Shown in pieces: positions 38,734 to 47,227 of a DNA stretch of 64,000 nucleotides. The position numbers were made by a program, and so were the translations under genes. How positions within the stretch are numbered: the first letter of the stretch is position 1; each line of letters begins with the position of its first letter. This DNA comes from Pseudomonas lactis (GTDB lineage: Bacteria > Pseudomonadota > Gammaproteobacteria > Pseudomonadales > Pseudomonadaceae), in the NCBI RefSeq assembly GCF_001439845.1, contig NZ_JYLO01000001.1:186001-250000 (forward strand). Direction: 5' to 3'. The notes under the pieces are model-generated. The model worked only from the letters and a program-made list of their open reading frames with translations, did no database searches and was not told the origin of the DNA.

Positions 38734-38767
38734 AAGCCCGCGACCCAGCCCGGTCGCGGGCTTTTTC
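38734..38767 (+). terminator. Terminator after aguA
   Basis: AAGCCCGCGACC and GGTCGCGGGCTT pair over a six-base loop, followed by TTTT: a strong intrinsic terminator. Confidence 0.9.
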
Positions 38768-38774
38768 ATGCCTG

Positions 38775-38811
38775 TATGCCAATGAACAGGGCACATTGGC
38801 ATAGCTCTTGT
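38775..38811 (+). promoter_or_regulatory. Palindrome overlapping a sigma-54-like site
   Basis: TATGCCAATG (38775-38784) and CATTGGCATA (38794-38803) form a perfect 10-base inverted repeat with a nine-base spacer. The right arm leads into TTGGCATAGCTCTTGT, which has the GG and ten-base spacing of a sigma-54 promoter but GT instead of GC at -12. It lies about 100 bases before a 71-residue gene. Confidence 0.35.
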
Positions 38812-38908
38812 ATCGCTGTGGTTACAGTGGCCCAAGGGGGATGACCGCGCAGTTCTGTCACAAACCTTGAGTAAGTTAGCCGCTCACGCAGCAGGAGAGA
38901 GCGCTGAA

Positions 38909-39124
38909 ATGAATGCCGATGTCCACCTGATGAACACGCGTACGTTCCACCCTTTGCGGGTCGACGGTGACGCCATCCTTGCGCTGGCCCTCTGGTTGAA
39001 GGCAAACGGCTCGCGACAGGTCAGGCAAGCGCCTGACTTGCGCAGCGTGATGAGTGAGCGCTACCCGGTGGGGTTGTTCACGGAGGATGAGGTGCAGGCG
39101 TTGTGCGAGTTGATGAGCAACTGA
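38909..39124 (+). CDS. Small protein of unknown function
   Basis: The 71-residue protein (MNADVHLMNTRTFHPLRVDG onward) has a strong ribosome binding site, AGGAGAG, about nine bases upstream and a sensible globular composition with helix-like segments (ILALALWLKANG, EDEVQALCELMSN). No known domain is recognised. It follows the palindrome and sigma-54-like site, and its 3' end abuts a REP element. A reading frame 14 codons longer exists but the ribosome binding site decides this start. Confidence 0.6.
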   Translation: MNADVHLMNTRTFHPLRVDGDAILALALWLKANGSRQVRQAPDLRSVMSERYPVGLFTEDEVQALCELMSN

Positions 39125-39140
39125 CAGAGCGCCGAAATCT

Positions 39141-39166
39141 AAATGTGGGAGCTGGCTTGCCTGCGA
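39141..39166. repeat. REP half flanking the MITE-like element, left
   Basis: AATGTGGGAGCTGGCTTGCC with its tail matches the REP at 5786-5807 and is inverted relative to the one at 39665-39686. Confidence 0.8.
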
Positions 39167-39170
39167 TAAC

Positions 39171-39614
39171 CATAGGTATCTACACAATTTTGTAGGTTGT
39201 AGCAGCCGACGGGGTAACTACGATGCGAAGCGAGTCGCTCTTGATCTTGCTCTTGCTCTGCTTTTGATCTTAGGCGCCCCGTCAAACCACGCTGGCGAAT
39301 TACGGGCACACCGAGCCCAAGCGAGGTGCCGAGTGGTGGGGCAAGAGCGTTTTGCTTACTTTGGCCTGGGCCGGCATCCCGGCTTTTGCAAAGTGAGCCG
39401 CCGTCAGGGCTGAACCCTAAGTGGCCGTTACCGCAGGAATGGATATGTACAGGGTCCACCTGTGTTGACCGTCAGGCAGTCTTCGCAGACAAGCCAGCTC
39501 CCACAGTTTGATCGCGGGGCGTCCGGTAGATAAGCATCGGCTGTCCGGTCGTCACGGGAGCAAGCTCCCTCGCCACAGGTCCAGCGTCGTACCGAAGTTG
39601 TGTAGATACCTATG
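39171..39614. mobile_element. MITE-like element, copy 2 (444 bp)
   Basis: Ends CATAGGTATCTACACAA (39171-39187) and TTGTGTAGATACCTATG (39598-39614) are perfect inverted repeats; the body follows copy 1 at 5859-6286 with scattered substitutions. It is flanked by inverted REP halves at 39141-39166 and 39665-39686, as copy 1 is. The element fills almost all of the 587-base gap; no gene is seen in it. Confidence 0.75.
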
Positions 39615-39664
39615 CTGCGATAGCGGTGTATCAGCCGACAGAGGGGGTGCTGGCCCACCGCAAT

Positions 39665-39686
39665 CGCAGGCAAGCCAGCTCCCACA
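39665..39686. repeat. REP half flanking the MITE-like element, right
   Basis: CGCAGGCAAGCCAGCTCCCA and following bases form the inverted partner of the left REP half. Confidence 0.8.
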
Positions 39687-39711
39687 CAAGCCGTATTTCA
39701 CATGAGCTTTG

Positions 39712-41787
39712 TCAGAAGCTGTAGGTACCGGTAACCACCAGACTTCGCGGCTCACCCGGTTGAATCTGCGCCGCACTGGTCGCCGAGGCGTAGTAGTTTT
39801 TGTCGGCGATATTGTTCAGTGCTGCCCGCACGTCCCATTCTTTCTGACGGAACCCGGCCAGCGCGTCCCAGCGGCCATAACCCGGCAACACCACGGTGTT
39901 GAGGTTGTCGGCATATCGATCACCCACCAGGGTCAAACCGGTTTCCGCGTACCAGCCCATCTGCGGTTTCCAGGTGATGAACAGGCTGGCGTTGCGCTTG
40001 GCCACGTCGCTGATTCGTTTGCCTTCAAAGCCATTGTTGTCCTTCTCGACCTTGGCGTCCTGCAGGCCCACGCCGCCGCGCACATACCAGTTGTCGACGA
40101 TCTTGCCGGTGGCGGTCAGTTCCACGCCGCGTGAGCGTTGCTCGCCGGTGAGCAGGGTAATGGTGCGGTCCAGCGGGTCGGTGGTGCGGCGGTTGTAGAG
40201 CTCCAGTTCGTACACGGCCAGGGTGGTGCTCAGGCGCTCGTCGAACCAGTCGCTCTTCACGCCGATTTCCTTTTGCTTGGTCAGCTCCGGGCTCAGGTCG
40301 TTGGCGTTGCCGGTGGCGTTCGGCGTGATGCCGATCAGGCCGCCGCCGGCTGGCGAGAAGGTCTTGCTCCACGAGGCATAGAACGAGTGGTGCTCCAGAG
40401 GCGTCCACACCAGGCCGACGCGCGGGCTGGTGCTGTGGCTTTTCACGTTCTGTTGGATGTCGAGCAGCTTGTTGGTGGTGTCCACTTCGAAACGGTCGTA
40501 ACGCAGCCCGCCCAGCAGTTGCCACTGGTCGTTCAAGCGCAGTTGGTCCTGCACATACAGGGCGCGGCTTTCGACTTCAGTGTGGTTGTTACTCGACAGT
40601 CGCATGCTGCCGGTGTGGCTCAGGCGGCGATTAGGCTGGTTGAGGTCCAGGCTCGGCACTGTCCTGCCATCCCGAGCGGAGTACAGCTTCGGATCGCGGC
40701 GCTGGCTGCCCAGCTCAATGCCGGTGAGCAAGCGGTGCTCCAGGCCAAAGGTGTCGAAACCGCCTTCCAGCTCCAGGTTGTTGAACACGTTGCGGGTGGT
40801 CAGGTCCTGCTGCCAGTGTTGGCGGGTGACGCTGTTGGTTTTCGGCTCGTAACCGGTCTGGTAGGTATTGTCGAAATCACTGTCGAGCTTGAACACGCCG
40901 AGGGTATGGCGCAGTTGCCAGTCGGCATTGAGCTCGTAGGCGAGTTTGGAACGCAGGGACTGGGACTTATCGTCGATGTAATCGCCGTGATCAAAGTAAG
41001 TGGTGCTGCGGCTCACATCCGCCGGGCGCCCGTTGACGCCCGGAATGCCACGGTCTGGGGTGCGGTTGTAGCGGCTGTATTCGTATTGCACCAGCCAGTT
41101 CAGCTCTGGAGTGAGCTGCCAGCTCATCGATGGCGCGAACAACTGGCGGTTGCCGCTGACGCCATCGCGAAAGCTGTTGTTGTCCTGGTTGCCCATGTTC
41201 AGGCGCAGGCTGATGTTGTCGGTGGGGTCGGTGCTCAGGTCGGCATACAGGCTGCGCAAATCGTTGCTGCCGCCTTGGGCTTCGATACTGGACTTTTGCC
41301 CTGGGGTGGGCATTTTGCTCACCCGGTTGACGATCCCGCCCTGGCCGCCTCGCCCGTAAAGCACGGCGGCCGGCCCCTTGAGCACTTCGATACGCTCGAT
41401 GTTATGCAGGTCGCGCACGTACTGGCTGTCGTCGCGAATGCCATCCAGATAGAAGTCATTGCTGGCGTCGAAGCCGCGTATGCGCAGGCTGTCAAAGCGT
41501 GTATCGGCGCCGCTGCTGACGTTGGGGATACCGCTCAAGGCCTGGCCCAGGTCGTTGGTGCCATAGGAGCGCAGGCTTTCGGTTTTGACTGAGTCGATCG
41601 CCTGGGGCACATAGCGAACGGCCGTCGCGGTACGTGTGGCGGTGCTGGTTTCCTTGACCCGTGGGTCGTCTTCGTCTGCTTCCACACTGATCGAGGTTTC
41701 AGGCAAGACTGTGGCCGCACCGGCAAAACCGGCAGACAGCAGAACAGAGAGCCCAAGGGAGAGGGGCGTCAGGCGAGGGGCAGGCAT
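39712..41787 (-). CDS. TonB-dependent siderophore receptor
   Basis: The 691-residue outer-membrane receptor has a signal peptide (about 1-24), a plug domain at about 50-160 (RFDSLRIRGFDASNDFYLDG, IERIEVLKGPAAVLYGRG) and a 22-strand barrel ending in aromatic Phe (LVVTGTYSF). It lacks the extra N-terminal signalling domain of FpvA-type receptors. It resembles catecholate/ferrichrome-type receptors such as Fiu; the exact siderophore cannot be told. A possible Fur site lies upstream, and there is no siderophore gene nearby. Confidence 0.9.
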   Translation of the reverse strand: MPAPRLTPLSLGLSVLLSAGFAGAATVLPETSISVEADEDDPRVKETSTATRTATAVRYVPQAIDSVKTESLRSYGTNDLGQALSGIPNVSSGADTRFDSLRIRGFDASNDFYLDGIRDDSQYVRDLHNIERIEVLKGPAAVLYGRGGQGGIVNRVSKMPTPGQKSSIEAQGGSNDLRSLYADLSTDPTDNISLRLNMGNQDNNSFRDGVSGNRQLFAPSMSWQLTPELNWLVQYEYSRYNRTPDRGIPGVNGRPADVSRSTTYFDHGDYIDDKSQSLRSKLAYELNADWQLRHTLGVFKLDSDFDNTYQTGYEPKTNSVTRQHWQQDLTTRNVFNNLELEGGFDTFGLEHRLLTGIELGSQRRDPKLYSARDGRTVPSLDLNQPNRRLSHTGSMRLSSNNHTEVESRALYVQDQLRLNDQWQLLGGLRYDRFEVDTTNKLLDIQQNVKSHSTSPRVGLVWTPLEHHSFYASWSKTFSPAGGGLIGITPNATGNANDLSPELTKQKEIGVKSDWFDERLSTTLAVYELELYNRRTTDPLDRTITLLTGEQRSRGVELTATGKIVDNWYVRGGVGLQDAKVEKDNNGFEGKRISDVAKRNASLFITWKPQMGWYAETGLTLVGDRYADNLNTVVLPGYGRWDALAGFRQKEWDVRAALNNIADKNYYASATSAAQIQPGEPRSLVVTGTYSF

Positions 41788-41827
41788 GGGAGTGTATCCA
41801 AATGACGTGGCAGGAAAATTGTGCGTG

Positions 41828-41848
41828 AATGGTAATGCTTTGCATTTG
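41828..41848. promoter_or_regulatory. Possible Fur box of the receptor gene
   Basis: AATGGTAATGCTTTGCATTT contains the imperfect palindrome AATGC-TTT-GCATT and resembles the A/T-rich Fur consensus. It lies about 40 bases before the receptor start, where iron repression would act. Confidence 0.45.
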
Positions 41849-41997
41849 CGCGCGTTATCTATTCCCTAATGCCTACCCTGTAGGATTTGTTACTTAATGT
41901 GTTTCGAGGGGGTTTCAAGGCGCTTTTCAGGCTTTCATCCCCGCGCCTTCGCTCGCCGCTTAGACGAATATCGCCTAAATACAGACGATTCACGAAA

Positions 41998-42027
41998 TTG
42001 ACACATAGTTCAACGCCCGCATAGGAT
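41998..42027 (+). promoter_or_regulatory. Sigma-70-type promoter upstream of the oprD gene
   Basis: TTGACA (41998-42003) is separated by 18 bases from TAGGAT (42022-42027), a good match to a housekeeping promoter, with a start expected near 42034. It is followed within about 40 bases by an intrinsic terminator. Confidence 0.6.
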
Positions 42028-42073
42028 TGCGCCCAACGCCTGTGGCTAACCACCATGACTAATCCAATAAAAA

Positions 42074-42113
42074 AAGGCCCGCGGCAGTTCAGTCGTCCGC
42101 GGGCCTTCTTTTT
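42074..42113 (+). terminator. Leader terminator/attenuator before the oprD gene
   Basis: AAGGCCCGCGG and CCGCGGGCCTT pair around a 12-base loop with A-rich and T-rich flanks, so it can act on either strand. It lies between the promoter and the porin start, which suggests either an attenuator or the end of a separate short RNA of about 80 bases. Confidence 0.8.
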
Positions 42114-42195
42114 GCCGGCAAAGTCGACACCAGAAAAAGCAATAGGAGCCTGGTGTCACAGCGCGTACTCAACCCGTAATAAGGAATATAAGAAA

Positions 42196-43512
42196 ATGTT
42201 GAAGCAACGGATGAGTCTGATCGCTCTGGGGATTTTGAGCGCATCGACAGCAATGGCAAACGACCAGGAGCAATCCAAGGGGTTTGTTGAAGACAGCCAC
42301 CTGAACATCGCAGCACGTAATGCCTACATCAGCCGTGACAAAAAAAATGGCGAGAAGGACAAGGCTGAATGGGGCCAAGGCTTCATCGGCAAGTTCGAGT
42401 CCGGCTTCACCCAAGGCACCGTGGGTGTGGGTGTGGATGTGATTGGCCAATACGCTATCCGCCTGGACGGTGGTAAAGGTCGCGCTGGCGCCGGCGGCAT
42501 CGACTTCTTCAAGCAGGGCAACGGCACTGTTGATGACAACGGCCAGCGAAACCCAGGCTCGGCACCACACGACCTGGCCAAAGGCGGCGCTGCCGTGAAG
42601 TTCCGCGTTTCCAACACTGTACTCAAGTACGGTGATCAGTTCCCGGCTGTGCCTGTGCTGCAGTACGACAACTCTCGCCTGTTGTCGGAAACCTACACCG
42701 GTACTTCGATCGTCTCTAAAGAGATCGCCGGTCTGCAACTGGACGCGGGTCATTTCACCAAAGAAGCGCGCAAGAGCATGGAAGGCACCGACAGCGGCCG
42801 CCTGAAAAGCATCGACTACATTGGTGGTAGCTACAAATTCACCGAAAGCCTGTCGGCTGCCCTGTACGCCTCCGACATGCAGGACGTGCTGAAGAAGCAG
42901 TACGTCAACGTCAACTACGTGCTGGCCCTGCCAGAGAAGCAGTCGCTGACGTTTGACTTCAACGGCTACAAAACCAAGCTGGACCGCAGCTTCGCCCTGG
43001 AAAACCAAGGTGATGCGGACGCTCGCGACAACAAGATCTGGAGCCTGGGCGCTACTTGGGCCGTTGGCGCGCACAGCTTCACCCTCGCTCACCAGCGCAG
43101 CACCGGTGACACCGGCTACCTGTACGGTGGCTACCGCAACGCTGGCGGCATTGGCGACGGTGGCAATACCATCTTGCTGGCCAACTCCTACTGGTCCGAC
43201 TTCAACGGCAAGGACGAGCGCTCCTGGCAAGCAGGTTATGGCATCGACTTCGCCACCTTCGGCGTACCGGGCCTGACCTACAACATTGCCTACGTGCGCG
43301 GCACCAACATCGACGACGGCACTGGCCGTGGCGATGGCACCGAGCGTGAAATCTGGAACCAGTTCAAGTACGTGGTACAGAGTGGCCCAGCCAAAGACCT
43401 GAGCCTACGTGCTCGCGCCTCGTGGTTGCGCGTTTCCAACAACGCCAGCAACTACAACACAGGCGGTAACGAAATCCGTCTGTTCGCCGACTACCCGATC
43501 AACGTTTTCTAA
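42196..43512 (+). CDS. OprD-family outer-membrane porin
   Basis: The 438-residue protein has a signal peptide (MLKQRMSLIALGILSASTAM), the family start GFVEDSHLNIAARNAYISRD and a barrel ending in Phe (FADYPINVF). OprD-family porins take up amino acids, small acids or aromatics; which one cannot be read. The open frame runs back without a stop through the terminator hairpin to 42055, but ATG 42196 has AAGGA upstream and the signal peptide. The sequence before the ATG is A-rich (AATAAGGAATATAAGAAA), of the kind bound by Hfq/Crc in catabolite repression. Confidence 0.92.
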   Translation: MLKQRMSLIALGILSASTAMANDQEQSKGFVEDSHLNIAARNAYISRDKKNGEKDKAEWGQGFIGKFESGFTQGTVGVGVDVIGQYAIRLDGGKGRAGAGGIDFFKQGNGTVDDNGQRNPGSAPHDLAKGGAAVKFRVSNTVLKYGDQFPAVPVLQYDNSRLLSETYTGTSIVSKEIAGLQLDAGHFTKEARKSMEGTDSGRLKSIDYIGGSYKFTESLSAALYASDMQDVLKKQYVNVNYVLALPEKQSLTFDFNGYKTKLDRSFALENQGDADARDNKIWSLGATWAVGAHSFTLAHQRSTGDTGYLYGGYRNAGGIGDGGNTILLANSYWSDFNGKDERSWQAGYGIDFATFGVPGLTYNIAYVRGTNIDDGTGRGDGTEREIWNQFKYVVQSGPAKDLSLRARASWLRVSNNASNYNTGGNEIRLFADYPINVF

Positions 43513-43541
43513 TTGATCGAATGTCGTGCCTGATGCCAGGC

Positions 43542-43575
43542 AATAAAAACCCCGACTGGTTCGGGGTTTTTTATT
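43542..43575. terminator. Terminator after the oprD gene
   Basis: AATAAAAACCCCGA and TCGGGGTTTTTTATT pair around a five-base loop. It is bidirectional and marks the left edge of the accessory cluster. Confidence 0.9.
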
Positions 43576-43625
43576 GCGCGCCGGCTAAGCGGGTGACCTG
43601 GAGGTGCACATACGCCACCCGCTTA

Positions 43626-44525
43626 TTATTCGTTCAAGGCGCTGTTAAATAGCTGACTGTGCATAAAGTCTATGAAGACTCGCAGCCTCAGTGAAAGGTG
43701 TTTGCTGGAAGGCCATACAAGCCGAAAGACTCCGGTATGAACCGTATAGTCCGTCAGCACTTGCACCAATTCGCCGTTCTTGATGGATTGGGTCGTCATG
43801 AAATCAGGCAGGCAGGCAACGCCCAAACCTGAACGAGCCACATCGACAATCACTTCAGTCGTGTTGCACACCATTGTTTGAGGCAGCTCGAAATCCGGCT
43901 CTCCAGCCGCAACGCGTAAAGGCCAAGGTTCCACTTTTCCCGTCGAAGGAAACTTGTGCAGCAGGCATGAATGCATGGCCAGATCCGCTGGGCGTTTGGG
44001 TACTCCATACGCTGCGAGATAGGCTGCAGACGCCACAATCTGCAGCTGGAAGCCCCCCAGCCGTTTAGAAATCAGCCGCGAATCAGTGGGCTCGCCTGTG
44101 CGTAACACGGCGTCAAAACCTTCCTCGATAACGTCGACCATGCGATCAGAAAAGTCGATGTCGAGTTCTATTTCCGGGTAGGTGCGCATGAACTGAATGA
44201 TTGCCGGCATGACGAGGCCGCTGACGAGAGGCAGGCTGATTCGCAATTTGCCCCTCGGTTTTTCACGTGCGTTGCTCAGCTCCATTTCTGCAGCTTCAAG
44301 CTCTGAAAGTATTCGTCGACAGCGTTCAAGAAACAGTGAGCCTTCCAGCGTCAGGGCGATGCTTCGCGTGTTGCGCTGGAAAAGACGTACCCCGAGCCTG
44401 TCCTCCAGCCGACCGATACTTTTACCGACGCCCGACGAAGAGATGCCCAATCGTTTCCCTGCCTGGGTAAAGCTTCGAGTCTCAGCCACCAATACAAATA
44501 ATGAAATGCTGCCAAGCGACTCCAA
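43626..44525 (-). CDS. LysR-family regulator (plus-arm)
   Basis: The 299-residue protein has an N-terminal winged helix-turn-helix (FTQAGKRLGISSSGVGKSIG) and a LysR effector domain at about 90-295. It starts at TTG 44525 with GAGGG eight bases upstream; no in-frame ATG precedes it. It is divergent from the MFS/monooxygenase operon and is the likely regulator. Its effector domain resembles regulators of small aromatic or acid catabolism, but nothing more specific can be said. Confidence 0.88.
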   Translation of the reverse strand: MESLGSISLFVLVAETRSFTQAGKRLGISSSGVGKSIGRLEDRLGVRLFQRNTRSIALTLEGSLFLERCRRILSELEAAEMELSNAREKPRGKLRISLPLVSGLVMPAIIQFMRTYPEIELDIDFSDRMVDVIEEGFDAVLRTGEPTDSRLISKRLGGFQLQIVASAAYLAAYGVPKRPADLAMHSCLLHKFPSTGKVEPWPLRVAAGEPDFELPQTMVCNTTEVIVDVARSGLGVACLPDFMTTQSIKNGELVQVLTDYTVHTGVFRLVWPSSKHLSLRLRVFIDFMHSQLFNSALNE

Positions 44526-44544
44526 CGGATGGCCCTCACTGCGG

Positions 44545-44575
44545 ACACAAGAGTCCGATATGTTCGGATTATAGG
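44545..44575. promoter_or_regulatory. Possible LysR operator in the divergent region
   Basis: TCCGATATGTTCGGA (44554-44568) has perfect five-base arms and ends in T...A, like LysR-type sites. An overlapping inverted repeat GGAC-N6-GTCC sits immediately to the left. It lies 30 bases from the LysR start and about 115 bases from the MFS start. Confidence 0.5.
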
Positions 44576-44684
44576 CCTGTTTTTGTTTGCAGACGCAAGC
44601 CCTAACCTTTGGATGGGCCGATCACCGCAGACAACTGTGCGCGAAGGACCGACACCTGCGCATATCAATGAAGGAACCATTCAG

Positions 44685-46244
44685 ATGAACTCAACACACA
44701 GCGCTCAGACGGCTCCCCCGTTATTGAAGTGGCTGCAGCTTTTCGCAGCTTGCCTCACAGGCGTACTCATTCCGCTTTGCTTTACCGGGCCAGCCGTAGT
44801 GCTCTCTTCCATCAGTGCTGCCATGGGTGGATCTGCTGTAGAGCTCAGTTGGGTGGTCAACGCTTATATCCTTACTTATGGCAGCGCCATGATGGCGGCG
44901 GGGAGCCTGACGGATATCTATGGACGCAAGCGGGTATGGCTGATTGGCCTGGTCATCTTCGTGTTGTCTACCGTCGCTATTCCCTTTTCTTCGACTGTTT
45001 TGCAGATCGACATCCTGCGCCTTGTGCAGGGGTTGGGCGGAGCAGCGGCGTTCGCTGGCGCCATGTCGTCATTGGCCCAGGTGTTCCACGGCGCAGAGCG
45101 CACCAAAGTATTCAGTCTGCTCGGTACGACGTTCGGCATTGGGCTAGCCTTCGGCCCGCTGGCCGCGGGAGTATTAGTCGACTCGGCAGGTTGGAAGTGG
45201 ACGTTCCATGCTACTGCATTGATAGGCATCGCGGGCTTCGTGCTCGTGTGCGTGAGTGCGACGGACTCTAAAGATCCGGTTAACAACGGTATGGATTGGC
45301 CGGGAGCTCTGAGCTTTACGGCCGCATTGACGTTGTTTACCTATGGCGTCCTTCTCGCGCCAGAGGATGGTTGGGCCAGTCCCATCGTGTTGGGCTGTGT
45401 CGCTGGCGCGATCGTTCTGTTCATGATCTTCGTGGCGATTGAGCGTCGTGTCAGTAGCCCGATGCTCGACCTTTCATTGTTCAAACAAGCCAAATTCGTA
45501 GGCGTGCAGATTCTTGCAGCCAGCCCGGCGTTCTTTTTTGTCGTGCTCATTATCATGCTGCCGGCACGATTTATCGGGGTCGATGGACTCAGTGCCCTGC
45601 AAACCGGAAAAATGATGATTGCGTTGGCTGCGCCGTTGTTGTTTGTACCGTTTCTAGCGGCCCAGCTCGCGCGTCACTACACCTCAGGGATGCTCTCGGC
45701 AGTCGGGCTGGTGTTGGTGGCTGCCGGGCTGTTCTGGCTGGGTGTTGTGCTGGATAGCGGCGCCAGCAATGCAGTGATGCCCATGGCGCTGATCGGTATC
45801 GGCATTGGCCTGCCTTGGGGGTTGATGGATGGGATGGCCGTCAGCGTGGTGGAGAAAGAACGTGCGGGAATGGCGACTGGCATTTTCAACGCTGTTCGTG
45901 TGTCCGCCGACGGAATAGCGATCGCCATCGCTGGTGCGTTGCTGGCGACGTTTATTCAATGGGGGCTGTTCGACGCCGCTACCCATTTTGCTGTGGATCA
46001 GATTATGGGAGCCTCCAGCCGGGCAGCGCTCGGCGATCTGCACAGCGCAGGTAATCAGCTGCCAGGGCAGTCGGAGCTGTTGCGCCTCGAGTATGCGAAA
46101 GGGTTTCGGCACCTGCTGTTCATCCTTGGGGCTGGTAGCGTGCTGACGGCCATTGCTGTGTACGCAACACTGGGTCGAGTCAGCGCGCATGATCATCAGC
46201 CGGCGGAAGCAGTCCGCCCGGTGATCGTGGGTGACGGCGAATGA
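44685..46244 (+). CDS. MFS transporter, DHA2 (14-helix) type
   Basis: The 519-residue protein has about 14 membrane helices, the MFS motif A variant SLTDIYGRKRVWLIG and motif C-like GIGLAFGPLAAGVL, as in DHA2 drug/proton antiporters. ATG 44685 has AAGGA upstream. It is the first gene of a tightly packed operon; its last base triplet overlaps the next start (ATGA). It may export a toxic intermediate or product, or the substrate itself. Confidence 0.88.
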   Translation: MNSTHSAQTAPPLLKWLQLFAACLTGVLIPLCFTGPAVVLSSISAAMGGSAVELSWVVNAYILTYGSAMMAAGSLTDIYGRKRVWLIGLVIFVLSTVAIPFSSTVLQIDILRLVQGLGGAAAFAGAMSSLAQVFHGAERTKVFSLLGTTFGIGLAFGPLAAGVLVDSAGWKWTFHATALIGIAGFVLVCVSATDSKDPVNNGMDWPGALSFTAALTLFTYGVLLAPEDGWASPIVLGCVAGAIVLFMIFVAIERRVSSPMLDLSLFKQAKFVGVQILAASPAFFFVVLIIMLPARFIGVDGLSALQTGKMMIALAAPLLFVPFLAAQLARHYTSGMLSAVGLVLVAAGLFWLGVVLDSGASNAVMPMALIGIGIGLPWGLMDGMAVSVVEKERAGMATGIFNAVRVSADGIAIAIAGALLATFIQWGLFDAATHFAVDQIMGASSRAALGDLHSAGNQLPGQSELLRLEYAKGFRHLLFILGAGSVLTAIAVYATLGRVSAHDHQPAEAVRPVIVGDGE

Positions 46245-47227
46245 TTGGCCAGATGCAAACGAGCGACGATTCCAATCGAACTCACCCTGCGTTTTCACGT
46301 GTGTTTGCGCCTGGCCATCTTACGTTTGGGCTGATCGCGCCGCTGGAAGGGTATCCCGATCGCATGGCACCCACCATGCAGGATCATGTCGATCTGGCGC
46401 GCCAAGCCGACATCGCGGGTTTCTCCGCGATATGGCTGCGCGACGTGCCCTTGCTGGACCCGGAGTTCGGGGACGCGGGGCAGATGTTCGATCCGCTGGT
46501 GTACGCCGCTCACTTAGGCGTGGTTACTAGACGTATCTGCATCGGCACTGCCGGCGTGGTGTTGACGTTGCGCGATCCCTTGATGGTTGCCAAGCAAGCC
46601 GCGACCCTTGATGTGTTACTGCAGGGGCGCTTTCTGCTTGGGCTCTCAACGGGTGATCGGCCCAGCGAATACCCAGCGTTCAGCCGGGAGTTCGACAATC
46701 GTGCAGAGCGTTTCAGGGAGGGTTGCGAAGTGCTGCGTATAGCGACCCAACAGGCGTTTCCCACGTACGAGTTTTGCCACTATGGCAGGCTCGACGGCAC
46801 CCTGGATTTGCTTCCAAAGCCCTGGTCTACGGCAATGCCGATGCTTGCCGTTGGCCGTTGTGGTCAAGACATGAAGTGGTTGGCGTCGAATATGGATGGA
46901 TGGCTCTGGCACCAGAGTGACTTTGGCAGCCTGCCCAATTTGATTGAGCAGTGGAGGTCTTGTTCTGCGCCAGGAACGTTCAAGCCATATGGTTATGCGA
47001 CATTCTTCAATCTGGAAGAAAATCCCGACGCTCCGTTGAAGGTGGGGCGAGGCATAAGCACCGGACGCAATGCGCTTATTGATTTGTGGGAGCGACAACA
47101 AGCGCAAGGTGTTTCACATGTCGCATTGAACCTGAAGCCGTTACGTCGCCCTGCCAAAGATGTCTTACAGGAGCTAGCAGAATATGTGCTGCCGCATTTT
47201 CCAGCCCAGGGAGCAAACCTTGTCTGA
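46241..47227 (+). CDS. Luciferase-like (LLM) flavin-dependent oxidoreductase 1
   Basis: The 328-residue TIM-barrel protein belongs to the luciferase-like family, of the type resembling Bacillus BA3436 (FGLIAPLEGY, FSAIWLRDVPLLDPEFGDAG, GLSTGDRPSEYPAFS). It is expected to use FMNH2 or reduced F420-like flavin for oxygenation. ATGA overlap with the upstream MFS gene shows coupling. A partner flavin reductase is encoded in the opposite arm. Substrate unknown. Confidence 0.85.
   Translation: MIGQMQTSDDSNRTHPAFSRVFAPGHLTFGLIAPLEGYPDRMAPTMQDHVDLARQADIAGFSAIWLRDVPLLDPEFGDAGQMFDPLVYAAHLGVVTRRICIGTAGVVLTLRDPLMVAKQAATLDVLLQGRFLLGLSTGDRPSEYPAFSREFDNRAERFREGCEVLRIATQQAFPTYEFCHYGRLDGTLDLLPKPWSTAMPMLAVGRCGQDMKWLASNMDGWLWHQSDFGSLPNLIEQWRSCSAPGTFKPYGYATFFNLEENPDAPLKVGRGISTGRNALIDLWERQQAQGVSHVALNLKPLRRPAKDVLQELAEYVLPHFPAQGANLV

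Noticed and set aside
40138..41592. 484-codon open frame antisense to the TonB receptor
   Set aside because: Shadow frame; the receptor has full plug and barrel motifs.
42055..42195. 47-codon N-terminal extension of the OprD porin
   Set aside because: It crosses a terminator hairpin and would put the signal peptide inside the protein; ATG 42196 has its own ribosome binding site.
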